DNA from: Symbiodinium natans
Taxonomy: Eukaryota > Sar > Dinophyceae > Suessiales > Symbiodiniaceae
DNA length: 64,000 nucleotides
Assembly: GCA_905221605.1 (NCBI GenBank)
Contig: CAJNDS010002527.1
Location: forward strand, 230,617-294,616
Reading direction: 5' to 3'
The notes under the pieces are model-generated. The model saw only the letters and a list, made by a program, of their open reading frames with translations, searched no databases and had not been told where the DNA came from. This document shows, piece by piece, positions 52,856 through 62,158 of the stretch (the first letter of the stretch is position 1; each line of letters begins with the position of its first letter). The position numbers were made by a program, and so were the translations under genes.

Positions 52856-52992
52856 GTGCTTAAGAACCCTAAACCCGAAACCTTTTACAAGTTTTTTTGG
52901 GGGTTCTTAAGCAATTCCTAGCTTTTTTGGGGGTTCTTAAGCACTTCTTAAGCAATTCCTAGCTTTTTTGGGGGTTCTTAAGCACTTCCTAG
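52856..52992 (+). mobile_element. Introner-like element with tandemly repeated terminus
   Basis: Begins GTGCTTAAGAACC and ends GGTTCTTAAGCACTTCCTAG. The terminal GGGGGTTCTTAAGCA segment occurs three times with AATTCCTAGC spacers. CCCTAAACCC lies next to the left terminus. Confidence 0.65.
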
Positions 52993-52997
52993 CTGAG

Positions 52998-53103
52998 GCG
53001 ACGTCGCAGAGGTCGTGGCCGCCGCTGCGGCAGCCGCGCCGCAGCGACGCTCGTGGCCTGTTCCGGCCGGGATGGGGCTCGATGAACTGGAGGGGTTGTG
53101 GAC
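52998..53103 (+). CDS. Candidate exon ending at GTTTAGGG
   Basis: After CTTCCTAGCTGAG the frame reads DVAEVVAAAAAAAPQRRSWP then MGLDELEGLW and ends AC|GTTTAGGG. The other phase-compatible frame (ATSQRSWPPLRQPRRSDARG) is also open, so the frame is uncertain. Confidence 0.45.
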
Positions 53104-53218
53104 GTTTAGGGTTTAGGTTTAGGGTTTAGGGTTTAGGGTTTCAGGGGGGTTGAGAGTTTAGGACTGGTGGGGCTGCGCCTTTCGGTTTAGTAGGCTACGG
53201 TCGGTGGTTCTACGGCAG

Positions 53219-53304
53219 CTTTGCGAGAGCTTGCTCGCGGTGCCGATGCTTTGCTTCATGAAGGCTGCCTCCGCGACCACGGCCCTCAACATCTCGGACC
53301 CAGA
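53219..53304 (+). CDS. Candidate exon ending at an introner
   Basis: After TTCTACGGCAG the frame reads LCESLLAVPMLCFMKAASAT then TALNISDP and ends GA|GTAGGCCC at the element edge. Confidence 0.55.
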
Positions 53305-53404
53305 GTAGGCCCTTGTTCCCTCTTCTTAGGGTTCAGGTTCCCTTATCAGCCCCTTTAAACCAACAATGGCAGCCTTTGTGTTCCTAGGTTACTCTTGGGT
53401 CTAC
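53305..53404 (+). mobile_element. Introner-like element, GTAGGCCCNTGTTCCC family
   Basis: GTAGGCCCTTGTTCCC at the left, and CTCTTGGGTCTAC at the right whose reverse complement is GTAGACCCAAGAG. About 100 bp. A second copy is at 58505-58600 and a weaker one near 40073. Confidence 0.65.
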
Positions 53405-53436
53405 CGAACCCCAACCCGACAGGGCCTAAATCCCAG

Positions 53437-53481
53437 GGCAAGAAGAAATTCTTGTGGAAGCCTCACGCCCTCGACCCCACA
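53437..53481 (+). CDS. Candidate short exon
   Basis: After TAAATCCCAG: GKKKFLWKPHALDPT. In-frame joins to both neighbours need GA 5' sites (CCA|GAGTAG upstream and ACA|GACTTC here), so it is tentative. Confidence 0.4.
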
Positions 53482-53523
53482 GACTTCAGCCCCAAACCCT
53501 AAACCCCTATCCCCTTCTCAAAG

Positions 53524-53607
53524 CAGCAGGCCGATGACAGCGTCCTGCCTGGCCTGGCGACTGTCCTGAGCGCGCGGGGCTTGTGGGGCTCTGGGCCCGG
53601 GCCCCAG
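53524..53607 (+). CDS. Candidate exon, 28 codons, phase 0-0
   Basis: Between CCCCTTCTCAAAG and GGGCCCCAG|GTAGGG. Reads QQADDSVLPGLATVLSARGL then WGSGPGPQ. The 3' end of this gene is not resolved; a short frame near 53910-54031 is one option. Confidence 0.55.
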
Positions 53608-53684
53608 GTAGGGCGAGCACTTATGTTTTTGTGTTTTCTTCTGTAGTTGTTTAGGTTTTTTGCTTTTGAAGCTGTTTGGTTTTC

Positions 53685-53815
53685 CATATATATATATAAT
53701 ATATATACATATGCATGTATGTGTGTATATATATATATGTATCTGTTTATGTATGTACTTATATGTGTACATAAATATATATACATACAGATTAGTCTTT
53801 ACTTGTTGTTCATAT
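53685..53815. repeat. TA-rich microsatellite
   Basis: TATATATATATAATATATAT and TATGTATGT runs. Confidence 0.85.
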
Positions 53816-54110
53816 ATGTTCATCTTAAGGGAGGGCATCGGGGTTAATTTTATGGGTTAGGGTCTGGGGTTCAGGCTTCGGCGTTTGGCGTTTTTGGAAG
53901 AAGGTGTAGGGTTTATGGAGACTTGGAGTGTGATATCGACTGTTAGAACAGGGGTTGGTGAGGAGTTGTACCAGATGGTCTTGAGAAGTCAGACGCTCGT
54001 CCCCCATTCGGGAAGAGGAGAAACGAGATAAACCCATCACGGACACTGCGCGGTGCACCCCCCCAGAAGAAGCCTAGAAGTGCCCTGAGATCTGCAACCC
54101 CCAAGCCCCA

Positions 54111-54253
54111 CTAAAACCCTAAACCCTGAGCCCTGAACCCTAAACCCCAAACCCTAAACCCTACACCCCTAACCCTAAACCCTAAACCCTACACCCCTAA
54201 CCCTAAACCCTAAGCCCTAAACCCCAAACCCTAAACCCTAAACCCTAAACCCA
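54111..54253. repeat. CCCTAAA tract, mixed variants
   Basis: CCCTGAA, CCCTACA and CCCCAAA variants scattered among canonical units. Confidence 0.9.
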
Positions 54254-54256
54254 GGA

Positions 54257-54319
54257 CCGGATGGGCTCCGGATCAGCTGCTGCTCCACTCCGGAGGGCCT
54301 GTGACGGCCTTCCGGCCTC
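54257..54319 (+). CDS. Candidate exon between C and G tracts
   Basis: Frame TGWAPDQLLLHSGGPVTAFR, ending CCTCA|GTTTAGGG. A shorter alternative frame is also open. Confidence 0.4.
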
Positions 54320-54320
54320 A

Positions 54321-54452
54321 GTTTAGGGTTTCGGTTTTAGGGTTTGGGGTTTAGGTTTCAGGGTTTAGGGTTTAGGGTTCAGGGTTCAGGGTTTAGGGTT
54401 GAGGGTTGAGGGTTGAGGTTTGAGGGTTTAGGGTTTAGGGTTTAGGGTTTAG
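54321..54452. repeat. TTTAGGG tract ending in a 3' splice-like TTTAG
   Basis: Contains TTCAGGG and TTGAGGG variant groups. Its last TTTAG borders the exon at 54453. Confidence 0.9.
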
Positions 54453-54613
54453 GGCGCTTTCTCAAGCTCACGGCTTTGTGTCGTAATCTCGGGATCAGCG
54501 TTTCGGCTTTGCTCTGCTATGCAGGACTCTGGAAGTTCACGTCAGTCTTTGGCTTTTCGGTTACTTCGGTGGCTGTTTCCTTGGACTTCGCAACATGGCT
54601 TGCAGAGCGCTGA
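54453..54613 (+). CDS. Candidate terminal exon, hydrophobic
   Basis: Begins after GGGTTTAG and reads RFLKLTALCRNLGISVSALL, CYAGLWKFTSVFGFSVTSVA, VSLDFATWLAER to TGA. Fifty-two codons open with a membrane-like centre. The heptamer would be the 3' splice site. No family recognised. Confidence 0.55.
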
Positions 54614-54708
54614 ACCGAAACTTCCTTATAGCCCCTAAACCCTAAACCTTAAACCTTAAACCCTAAACCCTAAACCCTAAACCAACTTCCCGAAACCCTA
54701 AACCCAAG

Positions 54709-54801
54709 CTCCAGCCCACACGACCTTTTAGAGCAATCAGTTGCTGGGGCCCGGAAAGCTTTTGAGAACTATTGCAACTCCAAGCTCCTCAGCCCTACAC
54801 C
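54709..54801 (+). CDS. Candidate exon between heptamer tracts
   Basis: After CCCTAAACCCAAG the frame reads SSSPHDLLEQSVAGARKAFE then NYCNSKLLSPT and ends CC|GTTAGGGG. Good amphipathic helix in the middle. Confidence 0.55.
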
Positions 54802-54829
54802 GTTAGGGGCTAAGGGTTTAGGGTTCACC

Positions 54830-54983
54830 CTAATCCCTAAACCCTAAACCCTAAACCCTAAACCCTAAACCCTAAACCCTAAACCCTAAACCCTAAACCC
54901 TGAACCCTGAACCCTGAACCCTGAACCCTGAACCCTAAACCCTAAACCCTATCCCTAAACCCAAACCCTAAACCCTAAACCAT
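54830..54983. repeat. CCCTAAA tract with five CCCTGAA
   Basis: Canonical units then a homogeneous CCCTGAA block then canonical again. Confidence 0.95.
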
Positions 54984-55012
54984 AGCAATCCCACACCGCT
55001 TGGGGTTCATAG

Positions 55013-55095
55013 GGCCGTGCCGAGGACGTCGCCGGTGCCTCGCTGCTCGCGGGACCGCCCTCGTTGCGTTTCGTGGCCCTACAGCCGGAGGACGG
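55013..55095 (+). CDS. Candidate exon between C and G tracts
   Basis: After GGGGTTCATAG the frame reads GRAEDVAGASLLAGPPSLRF then VALQPED and ends GG|GTTTTGGG. GC-rich third positions. Confidence 0.5.
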
Positions 55096-55275
55096 GTTTT
55101 GGGTTTTGGATTTAGGGTTTCGGGTTTAGGGCTTAGACATACTCAGGGTGTTTAGGGTTTAGGGATGTTTAGGTGTTTAAGGTTTTGGGCTTGGGACCAT
55201 GTAGGGCGTAGGGATGTTTCGGCTGTAGTGTTTAGCTTTGTTCAGGGGCAGGGGTTGAGGGATGTTTGGGGCTAG

Positions 55276-55428
55276 GGCTCAAGGAGGAAGACATTTGGGT
55301 CAAGCGGGCGGTTGCGTTTTGTGGAATTTCAGGTAGCGTTGCTCGGATTGACGAAGTGGGAGTTGAGCGAGTTTGGGGGTTTATGGACGGGGTGTGTTGG
55401 AAGATGAAGGCTTGGGCAGAGCTCATGG
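55276..55428 (+). CDS. Candidate exon
   Basis: After TTTGGGGCTAG the frame reads LKEEDIWVKRAVAFCGISGS, VARIDEVGVERVWGFMDGVC and WKMKAWAELM, before G|GTTTGGGG. One of the most protein-like islands here. The minus strand is also open but Ser/Pro-rich. No family recognised. Confidence 0.55.
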
Positions 55429-55499
55429 GTTTGGGGACGCTAAACCCTAAACCCTAAACCCTAAACTCTAAACTTAAACCTTAACCCTAAACCCTAAAC

Positions 55500-56610
55500 C
55501 CAAAGGATCTTCGGAGAAGGGTTTGGGCAGTTTGGGCCTCAATGGAGGCATCATGGATTTGTGATTAGGGCTGAGGGTTTAGGATTTCGGGTTTAATGCG
55601 AAAATTGGGGACCCCCTTCAATGGACCCCCCCCCCAAATAGTAGGATCCCCTTTAATAAGGACCCTAGTATTGTAACCCCAGATCTCGCATGTTGTTTGA
55701 AATCCCATTATCATAGCATCCCTGGCCGGCCCTTGCCTCGACAAAGTTGTCCTTCTTGGCTTTCGAATACATGAGATGGGGGCGGGTTTCAAAATAGGGG
55801 ACCGCAATATAGATCCCCAAAGAGTTGGATTCCTTGTAATAAGGACCCCAAAGAAGGTACCCCCCCCCCCCCTTCCCCTAACCCTGTGGAAACCCTGAAC
55901 CCGAAACCTTAAACAAACCCTCGGATTGCATCCGGCCCCGTGACCACCGAACCCCTCAACCCACTCCCCCCCCCCATTTTCGGGGTAGGTTTGAACATAA
56001 CTGTTTTTCATTTTCTTGCCCTTAATCCCTGTATATTCCCAGAAAGCCATAAACATTTAGTTTGTGCAGGACCCCCAAACCTACCCCAGATTTCCCGACA
56101 CGTTTTTCAAGCATAGAGACCGCGGTGGCCCAGTGGTAATCGTTGGGCCTTTTTGGGTTCTATGTTCCGAAATACAAGTATCCTATCCCCAAAGAGGGTG
56201 TCCTTACATTGCTGGGCTACCAAGAGACCAGACCTTCGGCTTTTGAGAAGAGGACCTTTCACCTTTTACGGTATGCCTCTAGTGTGTAAACGATTTTCCT
56301 GCAACAAACCTTTAAACGTATCAGCACTCTAAGGCGGCCTCAGCCCTACACCCTAAACCTGTTGCACACAAAACATACGATGCCCGGTAGTACCCTTATT
56401 CCTTTTGTTGAATGGGTTTAGGTTTCCTTATAAATTCCTTTTCAAGCAATACAACGGGCACCCTTTTTTATCCTAGGATCCCGTCCCAAAAAAGGGGTCG
56501 GAATAACTACTATTCCCTTACGGCCCCTTTATAAGTATACCATAATACCCGACCCCCCCCCCCTCAAAAAAAGAAAAACAAACTGTTCAAAAAATTAAGG
56601 CGCGTACATT
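55500..56610. other. Element-rich stretch without supported exon
   Basis: 55598-55875 has repeated GGACCCC/GGGGTCC and AATAAGGACCCC motifs like those at 22830-22930, suggesting a further inverted-repeat family. 56122-56222 is an introner-like copy. 56385-56560 has more of the same type. Confidence 0.4.
56122..56222. mobile_element. Introner-like element with 7-bp target duplication
   Basis: AGAGACC flanks both ends (56115-56121 and 56223-56229). Inverted termini are GGTGGCCCAGTGGTAA and TTGCTGGGCTACCA. It belongs to the TAGCCCAGTGG family of the sulfotransferase intron. Confidence 0.75.
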
Positions 56611-56613
56611 TAG

Positions 56614-56727
56614 TAGCCCTAAACCCTAAACCCTACACCCCAAACCCTCAACCCTAAACCCTAAACCCTCAACCCTAAACCCTAAACCCTCAACCCTAAA
56701 CCCTACACCCTACACCCTCAACCCTTA
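56614..56727. repeat. CCCTAAA/CCCTCAA/CCCTACA tract
   Basis: A repeated pattern of two canonical units plus one CCCTCAA suggests a higher-order period of about 21-22 bases. Confidence 0.9.
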
Positions 56728-56732
56728 AGAGC

Positions 56733-56814
56733 TCCTAAGAAGAAAGCAGCCGCGAAGGAGGCCCCGACACGGCCAGCGGCGACAAGGTCGGGCTTTGGGG
56801 GCTCGGAGGGCTCA
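56733..56814 (+). CDS. Candidate Lys/Ala-rich exon between C and G tracts
   Basis: Frame PKKKAAAKEAPTRPAATRSG then FGGSEG. The composition is like a basic nucleic-acid-binding tail. Low complexity makes a chance frame possible. Confidence 0.4.
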
Positions 56815-57028
56815 GGGTTTAGGGTTTAGCTTAGGGGGTTTAGGGTTTAGGGTTTAGGGTGTGTCAGGGGAGGGCGCGCGCTCGGGTGTGAAACACCCCG
56901 GGCCGCGCGCTCGCGTTGCCCGTCAACCCACCCCGGCCACCCAAACTATACTCTATTAGGGTTTAGGGTTTATGGAATTTACTTTCTTGTGCTCTGATGC
57001 TTGCTTTGATGTTTTTAAAGTTGCGCTG

Positions 57029-57790
57029 TTAGGGTTTAAGCTGGGGTTGGGGGTAGCCTCGGCCCTTTTCGGGCCTTCGGCGTGTCAGGGCCCGTAGAGG
57101 CCCTTATTTATTTGAAGGTCAGGGAAACCCTTTGTGTCTGCTCCTGGATTCCCCTTCTTTAAGGGCCTCAATTAAGCATCGATTTCACTACCAAAAAATC
57201 GCATTTTTCATTGCGGGTACGGGCATCCTGGGGTCCCCCTTCTTTTAGGGGGCCTTTTGAAGCCTTTTGAAGTATTTTGGTGGCTCTTGGGGTCTCTCGG
57301 GGCCTTGTTCGGACCTTCGGCGTGTCAGGGGCCGTAGAGGCTTTATTCATTTAAAGGTCAGGGAACCTATTAATGAGTTTTTCGCCAATGAGTCTTTCAA
57401 TCGCTAGGGTTTAAGCTCGGGTTCGGGGTAGCCTCGGCCCTTTTCGGGCCTTCGGCAAGTTAGGGCCCGTAGAAGCCCTTATTTGCTTGAAGGCCTTCGT
57501 AGGGTTTTGCGGTGTTAGGGTTTAAGCTGGGGTTCGGGGTAGCCTCGGTCCTTTTCGGGCCTTCGGCACGTGGGCCCGTAGAGGTCCTTGCTGATTTAGG
57601 GGGAGCCATCGATTTCAATACTAAAAAAGAACATTTTTCATTGCGGGCAGGGGTGCCTAAAAACAATGCTTTCAATATTCAAAAATCATTTTTCATTGTG
57701 GGCACGGACAAATCTTGTGGTCCCCCTTCTTTTCGTGGGCCTTTTGAAGCTTTTGAAGGCTTTTGGTGGCTCTTGGCGCCTCTTGGGGGC
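57029..57790. repeat. Diverged tandem repeats
   Basis: TTAGGGTTTAAGCTGGGGTT, GGGGTAGCCTCGGCCCTTTT and CGGGCCTTCGGC recur near 57030, 57405 and 57506. A second unit containing CATTTTTCATTGCGGG recurs near 57205 and 57635. The two kinds are interleaved. No gene. Confidence 0.7.
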
Positions 57791-58115
57791 TTCCTAGGCC
57801 CTTAGCCGAGGCCTGGCTGGGGGGGCCCTTGGCAGGGGTGTTTGGGCAGGGGGTGGAGTTCTGACACCCTTGGCCTGGAGGGGGGCTTGGGTCGGTCCGA
57901 GGCCCTTGGCCCAGCAAGGCCCTTGGCCCCGCCAGGCCCTTGGCCTGGCAAGGCCCCGCTGGTTGGGCAATGCGGCAAGGCCGCACAGCAAGGCCCGCCG
58001 GCAGGGCCTTGGCCGGCAAGGCCCTAGCGCCCGGGCGGGCCCTTGGCCCGACCCCTCACCAGCCTCCTGGTCCAGGAATCCAGCTACCAGGGACCAGGGG
58101 GCCCCCGGGGGGGGG
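57790..58115. repeat. GC-rich GGCCCTTGGC low-complexity
   Basis: Imperfect GGCCCTTGGCC/GGCAAGGCCC units with a G-run at 58098-58110. Ala/Pro/Gly-rich translations are artefacts. Confidence 0.8.
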
Positions 58116-58504
58116 GGGGCCCGACAAACCCTGAACCCAAAACCCTGAACCGACCAGGGGTTTCGATTTGGGGTTATACTTTAAAGGTGGTCTGGGTGCC
58201 GGCCATCCCTTAGCCGAGTACTGACGTTGTCGTAAAAAAGGCCGATGTCCGTTGGCCTGTCCAGGACAGACGGTGAGGCTTAACCCTCACCTTTCCGTTT
58301 CTCTTTTCGCTTGGGCGCTCGGGCTGTAAGGCCCTCGGCCGAGCGTTCGGGGTCTGTCGCTCGACGGAAGCGACCCCTCACTTAGTTTAGGGTTTAGGGT
58401 TTAGGGTTGGTTCTCTAGGACCTGGAGTAGGCGCTTTTTCCACTTTTAAGGTTTAGGGCTTAGGGTTTGGGACTTGGGGTTTAGGGTTTAGGCTTCATGA
58501 GCCA

Positions 58505-58600
58505 GTAGGCCCATGTTCCCCTTTATTAGGGTTCAAGCCCCTTTTGAAGCTTTAAACCAAAAAGGATACCCTTTTTATCCTTTGTTTCTGTTGGGTCTAG
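58505..58600 (+). mobile_element. Introner-like element, GTAGGCCCNTGTTCCC family
   Basis: GTAGGCCCATGTTCCCC at the left and GTTGGGTCTAG at the right are inverted. Matches 53305-53404. Confidence 0.6.
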
Positions 58601-58848
58601 TTTTTTCTGTCAGGAGCTTAGGGTTGGTTGAGGAGTTAGAGCCTATCTGGGGGGGCACTAGGGGTGTTACTTGGTTTGTTATTCGCTGGCTTTGTGGTTT
58701 CGGGGCATTGGGACTACTTTGTGAGCTGACGCTGCGTAGGAGTTTGCTGGTTCATTTTTGGGTAGCATTTCGCATTCGGTCTGATCTGGTTAAACAACCT
58801 GCTCGAAGGAAGAAGACCACCTTTTCCGCAGATCTCCTCAGTCAAAGG

Positions 58849-59437
58849 ATTCATGAATGCGGTCATTCGTTGTGTACTCGCGATTGCTGAGAAGCCTAAT
58901 GAGCTTACTACCGGCAAAGGCTCTTTCAAAAGGCCTCCGGGCCTGGCTAAGCTGGCTGGCTGACCAGCCGCTGATTAACCACCTGGCCCGCCCTAGAATC
59001 ACAAAAAAGCAAGAGGGCCTCTTTGAACTTTGGACTGCGGCCACATTTTGGTTCTGCCCCAGAATGGAGCTGGCCGTCATTCTCAACCTCCACTCCTGCA
59101 TTTTGCATGAGTCGGCCTTTTGCAACGGTGGCCTCCATGCCCCAGTGGCGAGGCGATCTAAAGGTAAGCTAACATATACCCTTTCACCAAAACCTTTTTC
59201 AACACTTTGTGGTGCTTTACTGTAACTTTAGATCCTTAGCCTTTTTGGGTTTATTGGGTTTTCTTACCAAGGCAGCTAAAAGTTTAATTTATAGCTGCCC
59301 TCCGAAGTGCAGCCAAGTGCTGGTTCATGGCAGGGGGTGGGAAGGAAGGCGTTCTGTGCATGGGCTACTGCAGGCATTCGGTCCTTACTTTAAGGAAGCT
59401 GGAGATTTTTCAATCTTGTGTACTTCCTTCCCCCTAA
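58849..59437 (+). CDS. Partial multi-exon gene, 3' end
   Basis: An upstream exon after CGCAGATCTCCTCAG reads KGFMNAVIRCVLAIAEKPNE then GKGSFKRPPGLAK. A second open segment (about 58996-59211) reads ITKKQEGLFELWTAATFWFC, NLHSCILHESAFCNGGLHAP and VARRSK. After removal of the introner 59212-59312 the frame continues in phase as AKCWFMAGGGKEGVLCMGYC to TAA at 59435-59437. GTAAGC at 59164 is an alternative 5' site in the same phase. The join between the first two segments is not resolved. No family recognised. Confidence 0.45.
59212..59312 (+). mobile_element. Introner-like element, GTRCTTTACYGTAAC family, copy 2
   Basis: CTTTGTG|GTGCTTTACTG to GAAGTGCAG|CCAAG, 101 bp. It is near-identical to 28211-28310 on the opposite strand, including five matching exonic bases after the 3' end. 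Confidence 0.75.
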
Positions 59438-59782
59438 TGAATATTAAACCTTCCCCTACACCCTAATATTAAATACGCCATGTACCGTTTTTTTTTAACT
59501 ATAATAATGGGAGAGGGATTTAATATTCGGGGAGGGGATTATTACAAGTTTCCGAAGACCTCAAATTCCGAAGTCTCGCAGGGATCATTTCTAAGCGTTT
59601 TCTGAATGCAATTAGAGAACATCTTTATTGTGTTGCCGCTACTTCGCATAGAGAAAGAGCTGGGGGGCTCAACAAACAGACGGTTCAGGGCGAGGCCCCA
59701 GCGGCATTTTGCGGCTTTTCTCGGGCCCTCGTCCCAGTTGCTATCCTGTTTTCCCGTGTAAGGGCCATTCAGCGCAGCCTGT

Positions 59783-59895
59783 CTTGGTAGCCCAGTGGTA
59801 CCCTTTACCTTTTTTTGTTGCTTTTGGGTTCCCTTGTAACGTAACCAACCAAACAAAAGGGCAGCCTTGGTATAGTATGGATACTGGGCAAGCTA
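59783..59895. mobile_element. Introner-like element, TAGCCCAGTGGTA family
   Basis: CTTGGTAGCCCAGTGGTACC at the left; ATACTGGGCAAGCTA at the right is its imperfect inverted partner. The interior TTTTGGGTTCCCTTGTAA matches the sulfotransferase intron. No coding context is clear around it. Confidence 0.65.
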
Positions 59896-60351
59896 TAGTA
59901 TAGTGGTTCCGAGGCCGGATCTTCAACAACAATCAATCATGCACCTTCCCACTACTGTTGTATCGTAATTACTCGATGTTGTAGTTGAGAATTCTTGTCA
60001 TGTTTTTTCATTGTTGAGGGTTAACATACTACTAACTAGTGCCAAGGGCAACGGCTAACCGAATTCTTGGACCCTAATTAGACCTTACGCTTCAAACTCT
60101 GAACCCTAAACCCTAAGCCCCACAAGCCGCCAGGGCAGATGCTCTTTGTGGTCGGCTGAGCCTCCTTCGCCCAGACGAAAGGTGGGGGGGGGGGGGGGGG
60201 GCGCTGGCATGAATCTGCAGTTCAGGGCTTAGTAGGGTTTGGGGTTTAGGGCTTAGGGCTTAGGGCTTAGGGCTTAGGGCTTAGTAGGGTTTAGAGGCCA
60301 GCAAAGCGGGTGAAGACCCCTCAAGGATGACAATGCGCATTACCGAGACCT

Positions 60352-60548
60352 CAACCCTAAACCCTAAACCCCAATCCCCAATCCCCAAACCCCAAACCCC
60401 AAACCCTAAACCCCAAACCCCGAACCCCGAAGCCCCCCAAACCCCCAACCCCAAACCCCAAACCCCAAACCCCAAACCCCAAACCCCAAACCCCAAACCC
60501 CAAACCCCAAACCCTAAACCCTAAACCCTAAACCCTAAACCCTAAACC
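60352..60548. repeat. CCCTAAA/CCCCAAA tract
   Basis: Mostly CCCCAAA variants flanked by canonical units. Confidence 0.95.
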
Positions 60549-60572
60549 TACTTCTTCTCTTGTGCTCTCTAG

Positions 60573-60999
60573 CAGCACAGTACCTGAACCAGCCGCCCTG
60601 GAGCCAAAACTTCGATCTTTCCGAAGGCCTCCAGTGCACTTCGCTGCGGAGCGGTGGGTCGGGCGGTGGGAGGCGTCGAGTGCAGTTTAGGGGTTTAGGG
60701 TTTTGGTTTTAGGGTGCAGGGTTTAGGGGCTTAGAGTTTAGGGTGTAGGGTTTAGGGTTTAGGATTCGCGGGCTTCGGGGTATCAAAGAGGGTCACCGAT
60801 GCGGTCATCAGTTCTGGGAGGTTCTGTGCCTGACTTTGGGCGCAGGGGCTGTTGTCAACTAGGCTTCCGCACGTGTCGCAATAGCATGGGACCTATCGGT
60901 TTGTCGGAGGGGTGCCTGCGTTGCTCAAGGTTGTGTTTTGAGATTCTGGATGCTCAGGGTTTTACAGTGGGCTCTAGCCAAGTTTCGAAGAGGCTATGA
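60573..60999 (+). CDS. Two-exon 3' end of an unknown gene
   Basis: Exon 60573-60684 follows a classic pyrimidine-rich site (CTTCTTCTCTTGTGCTCTCT then AG) and reads AQYLNQPPWSQNFDLSEGLQ then a Ser/Gly/Arg-rich end. It stops at GTGCA|GTTTAGG. The terminal exon 60789-60999 continues in phase after ATCAAAG: GSPMRSSVLGGSVPDFGRRG ... CFEILDAQGFTVGSSQVSKR, ending TGA. The 104-nt intron is heptamer-rich. No family recognised. Confidence 0.55.
60685..60788 (+). repeat. 104-nt heptamer-rich intron
   Basis: Starts GTTTAGGGGTTTAGGG and ends GGGGTATCAAAG. Phase 2 on both sides. Confidence 0.55.
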
Positions 61000-61900
61000 A
61001 GAAGCAACCCACAAGAACCTTGTACAAACCCCAGATATGCCCTTGAACAAAGTAACTACATGAGAGGGCGAGAAGTATATCGTGGATGGTTCAGCTTTTT
61101 GTTTTTTTGCTTTTCTTAATTGGAACATTTCAGAACAAAAGAGCTTAAGAGGAGGAGTTTTAACAAGCACGCGGCAAAGCATCAGACAAACTCTCCACTT
61201 ACTCGATTGTTCAGCAGTCTTTCCGGCACTCACCTTGCTTCTGGTATGTTCTATTTCTCCGATGCCAAAATCAGCTTGCTTGAGGAAAGCTGTTATCTTT
61301 TCCAAGGAAAGCTTTAAACAGCTGCTTCTGATTCTGGTATGTTTATCTTTCCTGCTCAAATTCATCTTGCTTCTGGTAAGCAAGTCCCTCGGACAAAACA
61401 TGTTGTTTCTGTTGAGCTCTCTCTTTTCGAGAAAAAATCATTTTGCTACATATATCTGTATGGGTTGAATTTCCGATATAAGCCCCGTATAAGCCCTATC
61501 TAGCCCGACAAACCTTAAATTAAAATCTCTGGAGGGCCCAAAAATGCTCAAGGCCCTAAACAAGTTGCAGACCCTGAAGACCCTAAGCCATAAACTCCCT
61601 GAAGCCCGTAAAACCTCAAAGTTGTAAAGCCCCAAAAGGCCTGAAACCCTAAACCCTAAACTTCCATATACAGCTCTCGATAAAGCGACAAAATTGCCAA
61701 GGCCTTACAATCCCTGCACCTGAAGCCCGAGTGCCTAAGTCCCGAAACAACTGACAAGCGAAACAAAGCTCTGAGAAGCCCATCAAAACCCTAAGCCTAG
61801 AAGCCAGATTATGGGCTTGATTCAACACGAAACACCGTAAAGCCATGAAGCCAAAACGACCCCATGCCTCTAAACACCCTCAAACACTCCCAATCCGGTA
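61000..61900. other. No well-supported gene
   Basis: Long frames on both strands (135 codons - at 60994-61401; 128 codons + at 61082-61468) overlap each other. A TTCTGGTATGTT / CTTGCTTCTGG motif recurs near 61235, 61335 and 61365. Degraded CCCTAAA-like units fill 61480-61660. Confidence 0.35.
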
Positions 61901-61914
61901 TGTACATATCTATC

Positions 61915-61953
61915 TATCTATCTATATATATATATATATACTGCACATATGTA

Positions 61954-61984
<31 letters not shown>

Positions 61985-62010
61985 TTATATTTATTTACAG
62001 ATACATACAT
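61915..62010. repeat. TATA/TCTA microsatellite
   Basis: (TCTA)n followed by (TA)n and ATGTATAT units. Confidence 0.9.
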
Positions 62011-62061
62011 ATGCATTTATATTCTGCCCCCTATACACCCTGAAGAAAAAGTAACCTCAAG

Positions 62062-62153
62062 AACTCCAAATCCGAGAGGTGCTGCCTGCGAGCTGCGAGA
62101 TGCCACGGAGCCTTGGACAGGCCCTGCGCAAGGCCGGGGGTCTTTCTTTCTGA
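62062..62153 (+). CDS. Candidate terminal exon
   Basis: After AGTAACCTCAAG the frame reads LQIREVLPASCEMPRSLGQA then LRKAGGLSF to TGA at 62151-62153. Two other frames are partly open. A heptamer tract follows at 62159. Confidence 0.4.
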
Positions 62154-62158
62154 TGGTA

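Noticed and set aside
56122-56222. tRNA gene or tRNA-derived SINE
   Set aside because: TGGCCCAGTGG resembles an internal A box, but there is no convincing B box at the right distance and no cloverleaf. The inverted termini and target duplication explain the element better.
60994-61468. Overlapping 135-codon minus and 128-codon plus ORFs
   Set aside because: They overlap on opposite strands, have no splice borders or motifs, and are within what chance allows over 64 kb.
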